Of a stretch of 64,000 nt of DNA, positions 33,346-42,082 are shown in pieces. The DNA is from Bacillus sp. FJAT-45037 (GTDB taxonomy: Bacteria; Bacillota; Bacilli; Bacillales; Bacillaceae_D): the NCBI RefSeq assembly GCF_002797325.1, contig NZ_KZ454938.1, positions 756,267 through 820,266 on the forward strand. The letters run 5' to 3'. Position 1 is the first letter of the stretch, and each line of letters starts with the position of its first letter. The notes beneath the pieces were generated by a model that saw only the letters and a program-made list of their open reading frames with translations, searched no databases and had not been told where the DNA came from. The position numbers and the translations under genes were made by a program.

Positions 33346-33380
33346 GAACACATCATAAAAAATTGGTGTGTTCTTTTTTT
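33346..33380 (+). terminator. Terminator
   Basis: GAACACA pairs with TGTGTTC across an A-rich loop and is followed by seven T. Confidence 0.75.
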
Positions 33381-33491
33381 AGATTGAGAGGTTGAGGTTA
33401 TGTGCTGAAAAATATAGAGGATTCAGGGTGATTTAGTAGAATAACTGACATAATGGCTATTAAACGATGAAGGAGGGGAACGGCTATTTTA

Positions 33492-34325
33492 ATGAAGAAA
33501 GATGTGGAGCAAAGGGTCGTCAATGGGGTACAAATGGTCAATGGAAAGATGTCATTTCAACGTGTGAAACTAAATGTCCATTGCTTTTTCGTGGATGGAA
33601 TTCTCATTGACACAGGGGCAAAGTCACTCGAGCGATTATTTAAGCCCTTTTTTACGCGATTGGATATTGATAAAGTCGTCATCACACACTTCCATGAAGA
33701 TCATACGGGTGGTGCGGCTTTTTTACAAAAAGAGCGTGAGTTACCCATTTTCATGGATAATACGATGCTTCACTCATGTATAACGAAGGCAAATTATCCA
33801 CTCTATCGCCAATTGTTTTGGGGGAGACGTAAACCATTTCGCGCTGAACCGATCGGTGAAACATTTCAATCTCGAAATGCATCATGGCAAGTCATCAAAA
33901 CGCCAGGACATGCGATAGATCACCTTTCCTTTTTAAATAAGCAAACAGGACAGCTTTTTACGGGGGATCTATATTGTCAAAAAAAGACAAAGGTGGTACT
34001 TAGAGAAGAAAATGTGCTAGTGACAATTGATTCCTTAAAGAAGACCTTAACCTATGATTTTGATGAGGTGTTTTGTAGTCATGCAGGCCACTTGAAGAAT
34101 GGACGAACAGCAATAAAGAGTAAGCTAGATTATTTATTGGATCTACAAGGAATGATTTTGAAATTGTATGAGGAAGGGAACACTCCTGAAGACATTAATG
34201 CGGAATTGTTTCCAAAAAAATATCCGATCACCACACTTTCATCTGGAGAATGGGATTCAATCCATATTGTTCGAACGATTATTAATGAAAAGGATCAAGT
34301 ACTTTCTTTATCATCAGGAACATAA
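33492..34325 (+). CDS. Metallo-beta-lactamase-fold hydrolase
   Basis: A 277-residue enzyme with the two-metal site of the MBL fold: HFHEDHTGG (first metal cluster), TPGHAIDH, FTGDLY and CSHAGH near the C-terminal side. The C-terminal 70 residues are helical. The family covers glyoxalase II-like thioesterases, lactonases and nucleases; no extra domain narrows the substrate here. AAGGAGGGGAA precedes the ATG. It stands alone between terminators. Confidence 0.83.
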   Translation: MKKDVEQRVVNGVQMVNGKMSFQRVKLNVHCFFVDGILIDTGAKSLERLFKPFFTRLDIDKVVITHFHEDHTGGAAFLQKERELPIFMDNTMLHSCITKANYPLYRQLFWGRRKPFRAEPIGETFQSRNASWQVIKTPGHAIDHLSFLNKQTGQLFTGDLYCQKKTKVVLREENVLVTIDSLKKTLTYDFDEVFCSHAGHLKNGRTAIKSKLDYLLDLQGMILKLYEEGNTPEDINAELFPKKYPITTLSSGEWDSIHIVRTIINEKDQVLSLSSGT

Positions 34326-34438
34326 GTGAGTGATTGCTCATTCAGAAAGCTGTTATAAATCCAACAAGTCTGCGGATCATTCATTTGCGAGCTGTTCAGT
34401 TATTAATAAACGCGTACTTTTGGACAAGCAACAAAGTA

Positions 34439-34480
34439 ATAAAAGGCTTACCTGAAAAACTTCGGGCAAGCCTTTTAGTC
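34439..34480 (+). terminator. Bidirectional terminator between MBL hydrolase and alkD
   Basis: AAAAGGCTT pairs with AAGCCTTTT with a loop of about 18 bases containing CC/GG pairs. A-runs and T-runs on both sides allow use on either strand. Confidence 0.8.
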
Positions 34481-34505
34481 TACATTGTATTAGAGACCAG
34501 CCATC

Positions 34506-35180
34506 TCATTTATTTAAATGCTTTAGTGCTTCTCTTTGGCTTAATGGTTTTAAAGATGTTTCTGAAACGAATAGTTTTACACGATTAGGATTGGATTTGG
34601 CATATTCACGTAAGGACCAGCCAATTGCTTTCTGAACAAAAAATTCATTGCTCTCGGACCTTCTTTGTATGTAAGCAAAAAGACGATCTTCATTTGTTTT
34701 TTCTTTATATTTTAATTGAAAGAGAATGGCGGTTCTTTGAAGCCACATTTGATCATCGTTAATCCATTGATCAGCATATTGATTGACGAGATCTGGATAT
34801 TCGGTGAACAAGTACCCAAAGATATTCGGAGCGAGCGTATCAACCGTTTCCCACCATGATTTCGAAGTAATTAAAGGTGATAGCCACTCCATATCTTCTG
34901 GAGTAAGACTCTTTTTAGAATGTTGTAGGATATCTAAGGCAGCATGCTGATATTCTCGTGCTGGGAGATTCCAAAGCGAGAAAATGACCTCTTTTAATGA
35001 TTCTCTTTCAGGTAGACCATGCACCTTTATATGTTCCTTTATTAATTGCTTGCGAATCGGTGTTCTAATACCAAGACATGTAAATTGATTACGTAAGTAG
35101 TTTTCTGACCACTCGGCATACACTGCATCTTTATGTTCGATGAATTGGTCGACAAGCTGTTGCACATAGGAATTGTCCAT
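34506..35180 (-). CDS. alkD: DNA alkylation repair protein (AlkD-like glycosylase)
   Basis: A 224-residue HEAT-repeat DNA glycosylase that removes alkylated purines such as 3-methyladenine and 7-methylguanine. The AlkD hallmarks are present: SWWETVDTLA with the Trp and catalytic Asp, WLQRTAILFQLKYK with the active-site Arg, and FFVQKAIGWSLREYAK with the DNA-contacting Trp. The length matches B. cereus AlkD. AAAGAAAGG precedes the start on the - strand. It is not linked to the neighbouring operons. Confidence 0.92.
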   Translation of the reverse strand: MDNSYVQQLVDQFIEHKDAVYAEWSENYLRNQFTCLGIRTPIRKQLIKEHIKVHGLPERESLKEVIFSLWNLPAREYQHAALDILQHSKKSLTPEDMEWLSPLITSKSWWETVDTLAPNIFGYLFTEYPDLVNQYADQWINDDQMWLQRTAILFQLKYKEKTNEDRLFAYIQRRSESNEFFVQKAIGWSLREYAKSNPNRVKLFVSETSLKPLSQREALKHLNK

Positions 35181-35267
35181 TGGTTATTCAAGCCTTTCTT
35201 TATATACAATTGACTGCTTTTATTGATATACGTTTAGTATAGTACATCTACTAACTCTATAGACAGA

Positions 35268-35298
35268 AAAGCCCTTGAAATCACATGATCAAGGGCTC
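35268..35298 (-). terminator. Terminator of the siderophore operon
   Basis: AGCCCTTGA pairs perfectly with TCAAGGGCT. On the - strand a T-rich run follows. It lies 14-40 bases after the last permease gene. Confidence 0.8.
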
Positions 35299-35311
35299 TT
35301 AATCTTACTGT

Positions 35312-36319
35312 TTATTTCTTCATCAATAAATACATAAAGTAAGGTGCACCAATCAGGGCAACCATTATCCCTGTTGGAATCCCGTTAGGCTCGACTAAGT
35401 TTCGTCCAACCGTATCGGCTAATACTAATAGCCATCCGCCAAGCAGGAGGGCTATTGGAATAAAGAGTTGATTGCGAGGTCCAACAAGTGCTTTTGCGAT
35501 ATGGGGAGCCATAAGTCCGATGAACGCAATTCCCCCTGTCACTGAAACTGCAGATGAGGCAAGCGCGACTGCAGTTAGAAGAAGGACAAAACGTTCACGC
35601 TCGATTAGAATGCCAACACCAATAGCAGCAGGTTCGCCTAGCCCCATGATGTTCAGCCGGTTTGCTTTATATAATGTGAATGGGATTAACACAACAAGCC
35701 AAGGGAAGATCGCCCAAATAAACGGCCAGTCGGCACCCCATACATTTCCTGCAAGCCACCTCGCAATGAAGTCGACTTTAAATGGATCAACCGATGAGAT
35801 GAGCAAGATCATGACACCTGATAACGCCATCGAAAATCCGACCCCCGTTAAGACTAAACGAACAGGATCAAGCCCAGTTTTGCGGTTATATGAGAATAAA
35901 TAAATTGCCATTGCTGTGAGTAGGGCTGAGACAAACGCTACGACTGGTAGTAAGAAAACAAAGCTGCCATCATTTACTGGGAAAAATAAATAAAAGACTG
36001 CCACCCCAACACCTGCACCAGAGTTGATCCCGATGATACCAGGGTCAGCTAAATCATTTCTCGTGATTCCTTGTAAGATCGCCCCAGATAGGGCAAGTGC
36101 CATTCCAGCGAGCAAGGTGACGATGATCCTTGGCAACCGAACGGAAAACAAAATAAATTCCTCTTTAAATTCTCCTTGACCAAGTAGGGTAGGGAGAATG
36201 CGATCATACGGCATAGAAGACGGACCGATTCCGGCACCGATCACGATCGTTCCCAAAATAAGAGCAGACAAGGTCGCCAGGATCAGTCGTTGTTTTCGAA
36301 TAAGACTTGGATGGATCAT
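35312..36319 (-). CDS. Iron-siderophore ABC transporter permease (FecCD family)
   Basis: A 335-residue BtuC/FecCD-type permease with about nine or ten membrane helices. Family motifs include ALSGAILQGITRNDLADPGIIG split around residue 80-100, GGIAFIGLMAPHIAK with the coupling-helix glycine, and LADTVGRNLVEPNGIPTGIM near the end. It pairs with the permease encoded just upstream, overlapping by four bases, to form the heterodimeric channel for a ferric siderophore. It is the last gene of a four-gene operon (ATPase, binding protein, two permeases). Confidence 0.93.
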   Translation of the reverse strand: MIHPSLIRKQRLILATLSALILGTIVIGAGIGPSSMPYDRILPTLLGQGEFKEEFILFSVRLPRIIVTLLAGMALALSGAILQGITRNDLADPGIIGINSGAGVGVAVFYLFFPVNDGSFVFLLPVVAFVSALLTAMAIYLFSYNRKTGLDPVRLVLTGVGFSMALSGVMILLISSVDPFKVDFIARWLAGNVWGADWPFIWAIFPWLVVLIPFTLYKANRLNIMGLGEPAAIGVGILIERERFVLLLTAVALASSAVSVTGGIAFIGLMAPHIAKALVGPRNQLFIPIALLLGGWLLVLADTVGRNLVEPNGIPTGIMVALIGAPYFMYLLMKK

Positions 36320-37335
36320 ACAAATGCCTTCCCTTCTTTTCGTACTATAAAGAGGAAGAATGGTAGTCCGATAATCGCCACTATCGCTGCAACTGGTGTT
36401 TCATAGGGAGCACTGATGGTTCTGGCGACTAGGTCAGCTAGCAGCATAAATCCGGCACCGAATATGACAGACATCGGTAACACATAGCGGTAATCCGTCC
36501 CAACGACTGCACGCACGATGTGGGGGATCATTAAGCCGATGAACGCGATATTACCAACGAGAGCAACCGCTGCCCCTGCGAGCATAATGATGATTAAAAA
36601 CAACATCACTTTAATTTTGGTCGTATGCTGTCCAAGACCCACTGCCACTTCTTCACTTAAGCTGAGGATCGTCAGTTGTTTCGATAAGAAGATTGCGACT
36701 AAGATTCCCCCTATAATAAATGGGATGACAATTTGAAGCTGGCTCCAAGAGGTACCGATCAATCCGCCAGCCGTCCACATGGAAATGTCTTTTGAAATTT
36801 TAAAGTAAATACCGATCCCTTCAGCAATGGCTGTTAAAAAGGCGGTGACAGCCGCGCCGGCTAAGACAATTCGAAAAGGAGAGAATCCGCCTTTTCGTGC
36901 CGCACCAATACTAAGCACCATCACCGTTCCAACCGCGGCTCCGATAAAACAGGCAACCATCATCCCAAAGTAGTTAGCGGTAGGAATAAAGGCAATCGTT
37001 ATTGCTAGAGCGAGGTTTGCGCCAGCTGTAATGCCAAGAAGTCCTGGATCAGCTAATGGATTTCGTGTCAATCCTTGAATGATCGCCCCAGATACGGCAA
37101 GTGCCGCCCCAACAAAAATAGCAGCGACTGCACGTGGAAAGCGAATCTCCCTCAGCATCGACAGCTGATCTCCCGTTGCACTCGTCATGAGCGCCGCCCA
37201 CACTTCACGCACGGTCACTTCAGCCGCTCCAAAGACCATCGCACCAAAAAAGAGTGCGATAAATCCCGCAGTAGCAAGGAGAAACAGGAATAGTTTAGAT
37301 CTCATCAATCGATTTGTATGTATCATAGCTCTCAT
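36316..37335 (-). CDS. Iron-siderophore ABC transporter permease (FecCD family)
   Basis: A 339-residue partner of the 35312 permease with the same layout: SGAIIQGLTRNPLADPGLLG, GNIAFIGLMIPHIVRA and LADLVARTISAPYETPVAAI. Two ATG codons near the 5' end (37335, 37326) are possible; the ribosome site AAAGAG lies very close to the first, so the second is also plausible. The gene follows the binding-protein gene after 50 bases. The pairing of two non-identical permeases is like YfiZ/YfhA or FeuB/FeuC of B. subtilis. Confidence 0.93.
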   Translation of the reverse strand: MRAMIHTNRLMRSKLFLFLLATAGFIALFFGAMVFGAAEVTVREVWAALMTSATGDQLSMLREIRFPRAVAAIFVGAALAVSGAIIQGLTRNPLADPGLLGITAGANLALAITIAFIPTANYFGMMVACFIGAAVGTVMVLSIGAARKGGFSPFRIVLAGAAVTAFLTAIAEGIGIYFKISKDISMWTAGGLIGTSWSQLQIVIPFIIGGILVAIFLSKQLTILSLSEEVAVGLGQHTTKIKVMLFLIIIMLAGAAVALVGNIAFIGLMIPHIVRAVVGTDYRYVLPMSVIFGAGFMLLADLVARTISAPYETPVAAIVAIIGLPFFLFIVRKEGKAFV

Positions 37336-37385
37336 CTCTTTTTATAAAGTAATAGGAGGAATCTTCGTCGATTCCTCCCAATTTA

Positions 37386-38306
37386 TTAGTTGCTGCTTAG
37401 AAAACTCTCTGTGAAAAAGTCTAATTGGAAGTCTAGCGTGATCGGATCGTTGAAATAAAACTCAGAAGCATTTGCTGTGAAGACACGCTCATTTGCCACA
37501 GCAGGAATGTTTTTGTATGTGTCTGTTTCTTGATAAGCTGTATCGACACCATCAGAACTAACAATCATATAATCTCCCGCATATTCAGGTAATACCTCAA
37601 CCGATAAGGCATAGTAACCTTCATTTAACGCCATTTCTTCGACTTTCTCTGGCATCGCAAGTTCCATTTCTTGATAAAGAATTTCGGTTCCACGGCCCCA
37701 GTTATCGCCAAACACGTAAAGCTGTTTGTCAAAGTTCTCCACGACAGTGACTGTGGCATCCTCACCAATTTTTTCTTTTACTTCTTCGCCAGATGCTTGG
37801 GCACGCTCTTTAAAGTCATCGACCCAAGCTTGTGCTTCTTCTTCTTTATTTAACAGCTTGCCGATTTCAACATGCTGCGAGAGGTAATCCAATTCACCGT
37901 ATGTGTAGGTGACCGTTGGTGCAATTTCACCTAGTTTATCTAGGTTATTGTTTGTCGGAGCGGCAATGATTAAATCAGGATCAAGTTCAATAATTTTTTC
38001 TAAGCTTTCATCTGTTACTTCCTCAGCATCCTCAATATAAGGCGCATAACGTTCGTTCATTTTGGCCCAAGAATCGACCGCGACAATATTTACATCCAAT
38101 GCCATGACACTTCCTGCATTAAATGATGATAAGACAACGACACGCTGTGGATCAGCTGGAACTTCAATCGGGCCGTTTTCTGATTCATAAGTAAACGTTC
38201 CTGCTTGTTCTTCTTCTGCTGGTGACGTTTCTTCTGAGTTACTGCCGCAAGCACTAATTAGTAGCACTAAGAGCATAAGGAACGGAATGATGACTGTTTT
38301 TTTCAT
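37386..38306 (-). CDS. Iron-siderophore substrate-binding lipoprotein
   Basis: A 306-residue class III periplasmic-binding-type lipoprotein. The signal peptide KKTVIIPFLMLLVLLISAC ends in the lipobox ISAC, and the mature protein has the long-helix-linked two-lobe fold with VVVLSSFNAGSVMALDVNIV and LDPDLIIAAP. It captures ferric siderophore outside the membrane and delivers it to the two permeases. AAAGGAG lies upstream of the ATG. Its start overlaps the end of the ATPase gene by 53 bases, which is unusually long for an operon overlap. Confidence 0.93.
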   Translation of the reverse strand: MKKTVIIPFLMLLVLLISACGSNSEETSPAEEEQAGTFTYESENGPIEVPADPQRVVVLSSFNAGSVMALDVNIVAVDSWAKMNERYAPYIEDAEEVTDESLEKIIELDPDLIIAAPTNNNLDKLGEIAPTVTYTYGELDYLSQHVEIGKLLNKEEEAQAWVDDFKERAQASGEEVKEKIGEDATVTVVENFDKQLYVFGDNWGRGTEILYQEMELAMPEKVEEMALNEGYYALSVEVLPEYAGDYMIVSSDGVDTAYQETDTYKNIPAVANERVFTANASEFYFNDPITLDFQLDFFTESFLSSN

Positions 38307-39105
38307 GGTTGGTTTCTCCTTTGATTAAGTTATATGTGACACACATTGGTTTTTGGGTGATCGGATCTCGGCCGATAAGAGCATCAATGCCAAACACCTT
38401 TTGCAATACATCATTTCTAATCACTTCTTCACATGTACCTGACTGAACGATCTCCCCGTCTTTTAGGGCAACGATGTGATCAGCAAAACGAGCAGCTTGA
38501 TTCAAGTCATGCAGCACCATCACAATCGTCCGGCCTTGTTCTTTGTTTAATTGTTGCAAAAGCTCAAGTACTTCTAGCTGATGCGCCATATCAAGATAGG
38601 TCGTCGGCTCATCAAGAAAAATGATCTCCGTGTCCTGCGCAAGGGCCATCGCAATCCAGACACGCTGACGTTGACCACCGGATAGGGCATCGACCGAACG
38701 ATATTTATAATCAATCGTCCCTGTGACCGTTAGCGCCCAATTAACCTTCTCGATGTCTTTTTGCGTTAGTCGTCCAAATCCTTTTTGATAGGGGAAGCGA
38801 CCATATGAGACAAGCTCTCCAACGGTTAAACCGCTTGCACTTTCAGGTGTTTGCGGTAAGGTAGCCATTTGTTTGGCAAGATCTTTGGTATTTCTTGTAA
38901 AAATACTCTCGCCATCTAAAATGACGTTACCAGATTGTGAGGAGATCACCCTCGTAATCGCTTTTAACAACGTCGATTTTCCGCAGCCGTTCGGGCCGAT
39001 AATCGTTGTGATCTTCTTATCAGGAATTTCAGTACTCAAGTTTTTCACAATCAATTTCTCACCGTAACCAATACTCAAATCATCTGTATATAAGCGGTTC
39101 ATCAT
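38254..39105 (-). CDS. Iron-siderophore ABC transporter ATPase
   Basis: A 283-residue ATPase of the FecE/FhuC class: Walker A GPNGCGKSTLLK (about 38-49), signature LSGGQRQRVWIAMALAQD, Walker B IIFLDEPTTYLD and switch VLHDLNQAARF. It is first in the operon and is close in type to YusV of B. subtilis, which serves several siderophore systems. GGAGG precedes the start. The promoter upstream carries a Fur box. The last 17 codons run into the binding-protein gene in another frame; a shorter original end is possible. Confidence 0.93.
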   Translation of the reverse strand: MMNRLYTDDLSIGYGEKLIVKNLSTEIPDKKITTIIGPNGCGKSTLLKAITRVISSQSGNVILDGESIFTRNTKDLAKQMATLPQTPESASGLTVGELVSYGRFPYQKGFGRLTQKDIEKVNWALTVTGTIDYKYRSVDALSGGQRQRVWIAMALAQDTEIIFLDEPTTYLDMAHQLEVLELLQQLNKEQGRTIVMVLHDLNQAARFADHIVALKDGEIVQSGTCEEVIRNDVLQKVFGIDALIGRDPITQKPMCVTYNLIKGETNHEKNSHHSVPYALSATN

Positions 39106-39132
39106 ATGTATCCTCCAATCTCTCCTTCTAAT

Positions 39133-39194
39133 TGAAAATAATTATCAATATCATTTATGATTATTACTATAAAACCAATTGAGAAAGCTGTCAA
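39133..39194 (-). promoter_or_regulatory. Sigma-A promoter with Fur box for the siderophore operon
   Basis: On the - strand TTGACA (39194-39189) and TATAGT (39171-39166) are 17 bases apart. Just downstream of the start point lies TGAAAATAATTATCA (39133-39147, as read on +), which differs at one position from the 7-1-7 Fur consensus TGATAATNATTATCA. Repression by Fur with iron is therefore predicted. Confidence 0.85.
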
Positions 39195-39252
39195 TGATTT
39201 TTTGAGAGAAAAGTAGGGGGAGAGGTTGAAAGGAGAGTGCTTATAAAAAACG

Positions 39253-39285
39253 CAAAAGAGAATGCAGTAGCTGCATTCTCTTTTG
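39253..39285 (-). terminator. Terminator of the XRE regulator operon
   Basis: CAAAAGAGAATGCAG pairs perfectly with CTGCATTCTCTTTTG around a TAG loop. Confidence 0.88.
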
Positions 39286-39309
39286 TAATGTCTACAATTA
39301 AATGACGTG

Positions 39310-39504
39310 TTACTCTTCCCAAAACAATTCATCTAATGTCTTCTCTAATGTCTTACAGATGGCAAGGCATAAATTTAACGTTGGGTTATATTTCCCTGCT
39401 TCAATGAGACCGATTGTTTGTCTGGTGACTCCGACTTTTTTAGCCAGGTCTTCCTGTGAGAGGTCATGTTCGATTCGAGCCAGTTTTAATCGTATATTTT
39501 TCAT
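39310..39504 (-). CDS. Small XRE-family transcriptional regulator
   Basis: A 64-residue single-domain helix-turn-helix protein of the Cro/C1 (XRE) type: LSQEDLAKKVGVTRQTIGLIEAGKYNPT is the complete HTH, followed by LNLCLAICKTLEKTLDELF. Such minimal regulators often pair with a DUF membrane protein gene and repress their own operon. It lies four bases after the membrane protein gene at 39509. The palindrome at 40046 is the likely operator. Confidence 0.92.
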   Translation of the reverse strand: MKNIRLKLARIEHDLSQEDLAKKVGVTRQTIGLIEAGKYNPTLNLCLAICKTLEKTLDELFWEE

Positions 39505-39508
39505 CTAA

Positions 39509-40021
39509 TCACTTGCCTTTGTTTTCATCTAATTGCTGTTGATTGATTTGATCACTCTTCTTTTTGGCGGCGGTGTGAGTGACCCATGTGAATAAAATAA
39601 AGAACGGAGCGTAGAAAAATAGGGACACTGCAAATACAAGAGCAAAGTAAGAAATGGCTTGCTGGGTGCCCTCTGCATAGTTGATGGCACTGTTCGTTGC
39701 GAAAATGAGCGCGAATACGATACCAAAAGCAAGACCACCATAAAAGTTCTTCTTGCTTCGATTCATTTTGCTATGAGTATCATGTAATTCGACTTCATCA
39801 GAGTAGATCCCTAAATAAGTTGATCTGACTAAATAATAGATAGAGGCACCAAGCAGAATGAGAAATTCAGTTAATACGACTTGCAGAGATACTTCGATTG
39901 TCAAATATTTCACTACTACTGAGACTAGCGCGATCAGCATAACAAGATGATACATTTCTCGATAAATTTTATTTTGCATATTCGTTACACGTTCATCGAC
40001 AGGCTTCTTCTTCCATAACAT
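39509..40021 (-). CDS. Four-span membrane protein co-transcribed with XRE regulator (DUF6773-like)
   Basis: A roughly 170-residue membrane protein with about four helices in two hairpins (about 25-60 and 100-155) and charged ends. Membrane proteins of this kind typically accompany XRE regulators in Bacillus (DUF3278/DUF6773 type). The ATG at 40021 lies about 10 bases after GGAGG; an in-frame TTG three bases before it is an alternative. Its function is unknown. It may act as a membrane sensor that controls the regulator (inference). Confidence 0.7.
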   Translation of the reverse strand: MLWKKKPVDERVTNMQNKIYREMYHLVMLIALVSVVVKYLTIEVSLQVVLTEFLILLGASIYYLVRSTYLGIYSDEVELHDTHSKMNRSKKNFYGGLAFGIVFALIFATNSAINYAEGTQQAISYFALVFAVSLFFYAPFFILFTWVTHTAAKKKSDQINQQQLDENKGK

Positions 40022-40045
40022 CAAATCAAACACCTCCAAAATTTG

Positions 40046-40083
40046 TATACTGTTTATTATACAGTATATTTTACAATATGCAA
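40046..40083 (-). promoter_or_regulatory. Promoter with palindromic operator of the XRE operon
   Basis: On the - strand TTGCAT (40083-40078) and TATAAT (40061-40056) are 16 bases apart. The -10 box lies inside the perfect inverted repeat TATACTGT-TTATTAT-ACAGTATA (40046-40068), a good candidate for autorepression. The remainder of 40084-40424 has no clear gene. Confidence 0.7.
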
Positions 40084-40424
40084 TATATAGTTTGCATTAT
40101 GATTATTATAGTTTGCTTTTTTATAAACAACTGTACTATTTATTTCTTAAATTAAAAAGCTAATTAGCCTTAACTTGGAGTGAATACTTTAAACGCCCAG
40201 AATTACTAGCAAACTCAATCCTGATGTTGTTCTCTAATATAATCTTTTCGAAAACGACCATTTCTCCCAAACACCCTCCTCCACTTCGATCAAACTCACA
40301 GTTTGCTCTAGGACAAAACGTCTGTTTGAGCTCTTTGGACCCTTTCATTTTGCCTTTTTGCGAAGATGAACCTTCTTTGGCTGTACGGTACGCTATGCCT
40401 ATCAAATGATAGGAGGAAGGTAAC

Positions 40425-40808
40425 ATGAAGACACGCGATTGTCAGTTATATGCGCAACTAAATCACTTCGCAACAAAGGGGGAGTTTCAAGAAGCAGTGG
40501 GACTGCACTTAGCCCTTTATTCAGAGAAATTTACAACAGGCGAGCGGATCGCACTAGATCACTTGATTCGCATAAGCAGCGTAAATCATGGTGTAGCGGA
40601 GTTGAGAATTTGTAAATTGGTTAAAGCAACACATGACGGCAAACAAGGGATTTCTCGGTCGACCTTTGCACGAATGCTAAGGAAAGCTCAGGAGTTAAAA
40701 ATTATTGAGATCCATCACACGATTCGTGAAAACGGAGGGTATGGTGCTAGCATTTATAGTTTTCAACCGTTTAACAGGCACTTTAGGAGAGGCAATCGAT
40801 GCTCCTAG
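40425..40808 (+). CDS. Winged-helix DNA-binding protein, plasmid/phage-like
   Basis: A 127-residue basic protein with a probable winged-helix domain in its second half (GISRSTFARMLRKAQELKIIEI reads as recognition helix and wing, followed by a Gly-rich turn). The segment TGERIALDHLIRISSVNHGVAELRICKL resembles N-terminal domains of replication or host-control proteins. AGGAGGAAGG precedes the ATG. The next gene encodes a DnaD-type protein, which suggests a degraded prophage or plasmid replication module. Confidence 0.6.
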   Translation: MKTRDCQLYAQLNHFATKGEFQEAVGLHLALYSEKFTTGERIALDHLIRISSVNHGVAELRICKLVKATHDGKQGISRSTFARMLRKAQELKIIEIHHTIRENGGYGASIYSFQPFNRHFRRGNRCS

Positions 40809-40875
40809 CCACTACATTTTGATGTATCGATGCTCTACTCTCAAAAAATAATCCAACGAATCTAGGAGGATCTCG

Positions 40876-41655
40876 ATGAATTACGAACAACAACTGAATG
40901 CATTTTATGATCAATTAGAGACTAAGCCGCTTAGCGCAGCTGGAATTGCAGTTTGGCATGCGTTGATGCAAGTGTACAAAAAAGCAGGGTGGAAGACGCC
41001 CTTTACAGTAGCGGTTTCAGTGGTGACAATAAAAGCTGGTATCTCCGAACGCCATTTTTACTTAGTGAGACAAGAACTAGTGGAAAAAGGCTATCTAACG
41101 TATGAAAGTAGAAAAGGGAGACAGGCGGCCATCTATTTTTTAACCGCGTTGACTGAACCTTATACACACAATACAGCAGTCAACCGTACCTACAACGCAG
41201 ACAATTCTACAGCCAAGTCTACGCACATCTCCACACACAACCGTTCCCCATTAGTTAATGAACTTAATAATAAAGAACTTAATAAAGATATAAATAACAA
41301 TAACAACCCATTTCGTTTTTACGAGGAAAATGGTTTCGGAATGCTTTCACCGTTTATCTCCGAATCCATCAATGCGTGGTTGATCGATCATACCTTTAGA
41401 GAGCCTGAAGCGGTTTTAATTGAAGCTATGAAAATCGCTTTAATGCAAAATGTGAGAACGTGGAATTATGTGAGGAAGGTTCTCCAAGACTGGAGTGAAA
41501 AAGGAATTCAAACCGTAGCCGACGTCCAAGCAGAGCAAGAGAGAAGGAAACTAAAAGTAGCAACCCATCACACGAAGAAAACCGGAAAACAAGCTCAAGT
41601 CCCCACTAACCGCAGCAATTCCAGCGACTATCCAAGCTATGATTTCGGATTTTAA
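40876..41655 (+). CDS. DnaD-domain replication protein, phage-like
   Basis: A 259-residue protein with an N-terminal winged-helix domain (about 20-95, including VVTIKAGISERHFYLVRQEL), a low-complexity linker rich in Asn/Thr (about 100-150), and a C-terminal DnaD domain (about 150-215) with FYEENGFGMLSPFISESINAW and the family motif MQNVRTWNYVRKVLQDW. Such proteins load helicase at replication origins of phages and plasmids. CTAGGAGGAT precedes the ATG. No other phage genes are nearby, so it is a relic or an isolated accessory unit. Confidence 0.83.
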   Translation: MNYEQQLNAFYDQLETKPLSAAGIAVWHALMQVYKKAGWKTPFTVAVSVVTIKAGISERHFYLVRQELVEKGYLTYESRKGRQAAIYFLTALTEPYTHNTAVNRTYNADNSTAKSTHISTHNRSPLVNELNNKELNKDINNNNNPFRFYEENGFGMLSPFISESINAWLIDHTFREPEAVLIEAMKIALMQNVRTWNYVRKVLQDWSEKGIQTVADVQAEQERRKLKVATHHTKKTGKQAQVPTNRSNSSDYPSYDFGF

Positions 41656-41670
41656 TATCGCGATGTTCTA

Positions 41671-41726
41671 GGGTGCCTGTCACCAATTATTTTAAGTTGT
41701 AATGGAAAGAGGAATTGACACCGGAA
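41671..41726 (+). repeat. Dispersed ~65-bp repeat, copy H
   Basis: GGGTGCCTGTCACC, TAAGTTGTAATGG and GGAATTGACACCGGAAAATT match the repeat with a shortened middle. Confidence 0.6.
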
Positions 41727-41832
41727 AATTCAGGTACTTATCTACTTCTTATCATATAATGTTGTTGTAACGGTTATAATTTTAAATTGCTGTGTGTAAA
41801 ATAAGAGCTAAAAAGATGGAGTTGGGCGATAT

Positions 41833-42081
41833 ATGTCAAAGAAAATGCAGCGAAAGGTGACCAAAATTGGAAACAGTTTGGGGGTTACGTTATCAGATGC
41901 ACTAAAGGCAATTGATGCGAAGGCTGGGGACAATCTGATTGTGGATGTGGTTGGCGATGAGATCCGTTTAAGAAAGAAGAGAGAAGAGGTACCAGCAAGG
42001 ATTGACGCAGGATTTTTAGAGATGGTTGGCGAAGGGATGCAAGAATACGATGAAGCATTTAAAATGCTAAAGGACCGTTGA
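41833..42081 (+). CDS. AbrB/MazE-type antitoxin of a Doc toxin system
   Basis: An 82-residue protein with an N-terminal swapped-hairpin AbrB/MazE DNA-binding domain (MQRKVTKIGNSLGVTLSDAL and AGDNLIVDVVGDEIRLRKKR) and a C-terminal tail predicted to bind the toxin (GFLEMVGEGMQEYDEAFKML). It is the antitoxin of a Doc-type pair: the toxin frame begins two bases after its stop. The gene is intact, while the toxin is broken, so it may remain as an orphan repressor of its own promoter. Confidence 0.88.
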   Translation: MSKKMQRKVTKIGNSLGVTLSDALKAIDAKAGDNLIVDVVGDEIRLRKKREEVPARIDAGFLEMVGEGMQEYDEAFKMLKDR

Positions 42082-42082
42082 T

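Noticed and set aside
40160-40426. 88-codon - strand frame ending IRIEFASNSGRLKYSLQVKAN in outline
   Set aside because: Its C-terminal third looks somewhat protein-like, but it lacks a convincing ribosome site, its start overlaps the leader of the 40425 gene, and no family was recognised. It could be a remnant, so it is left out of the features.
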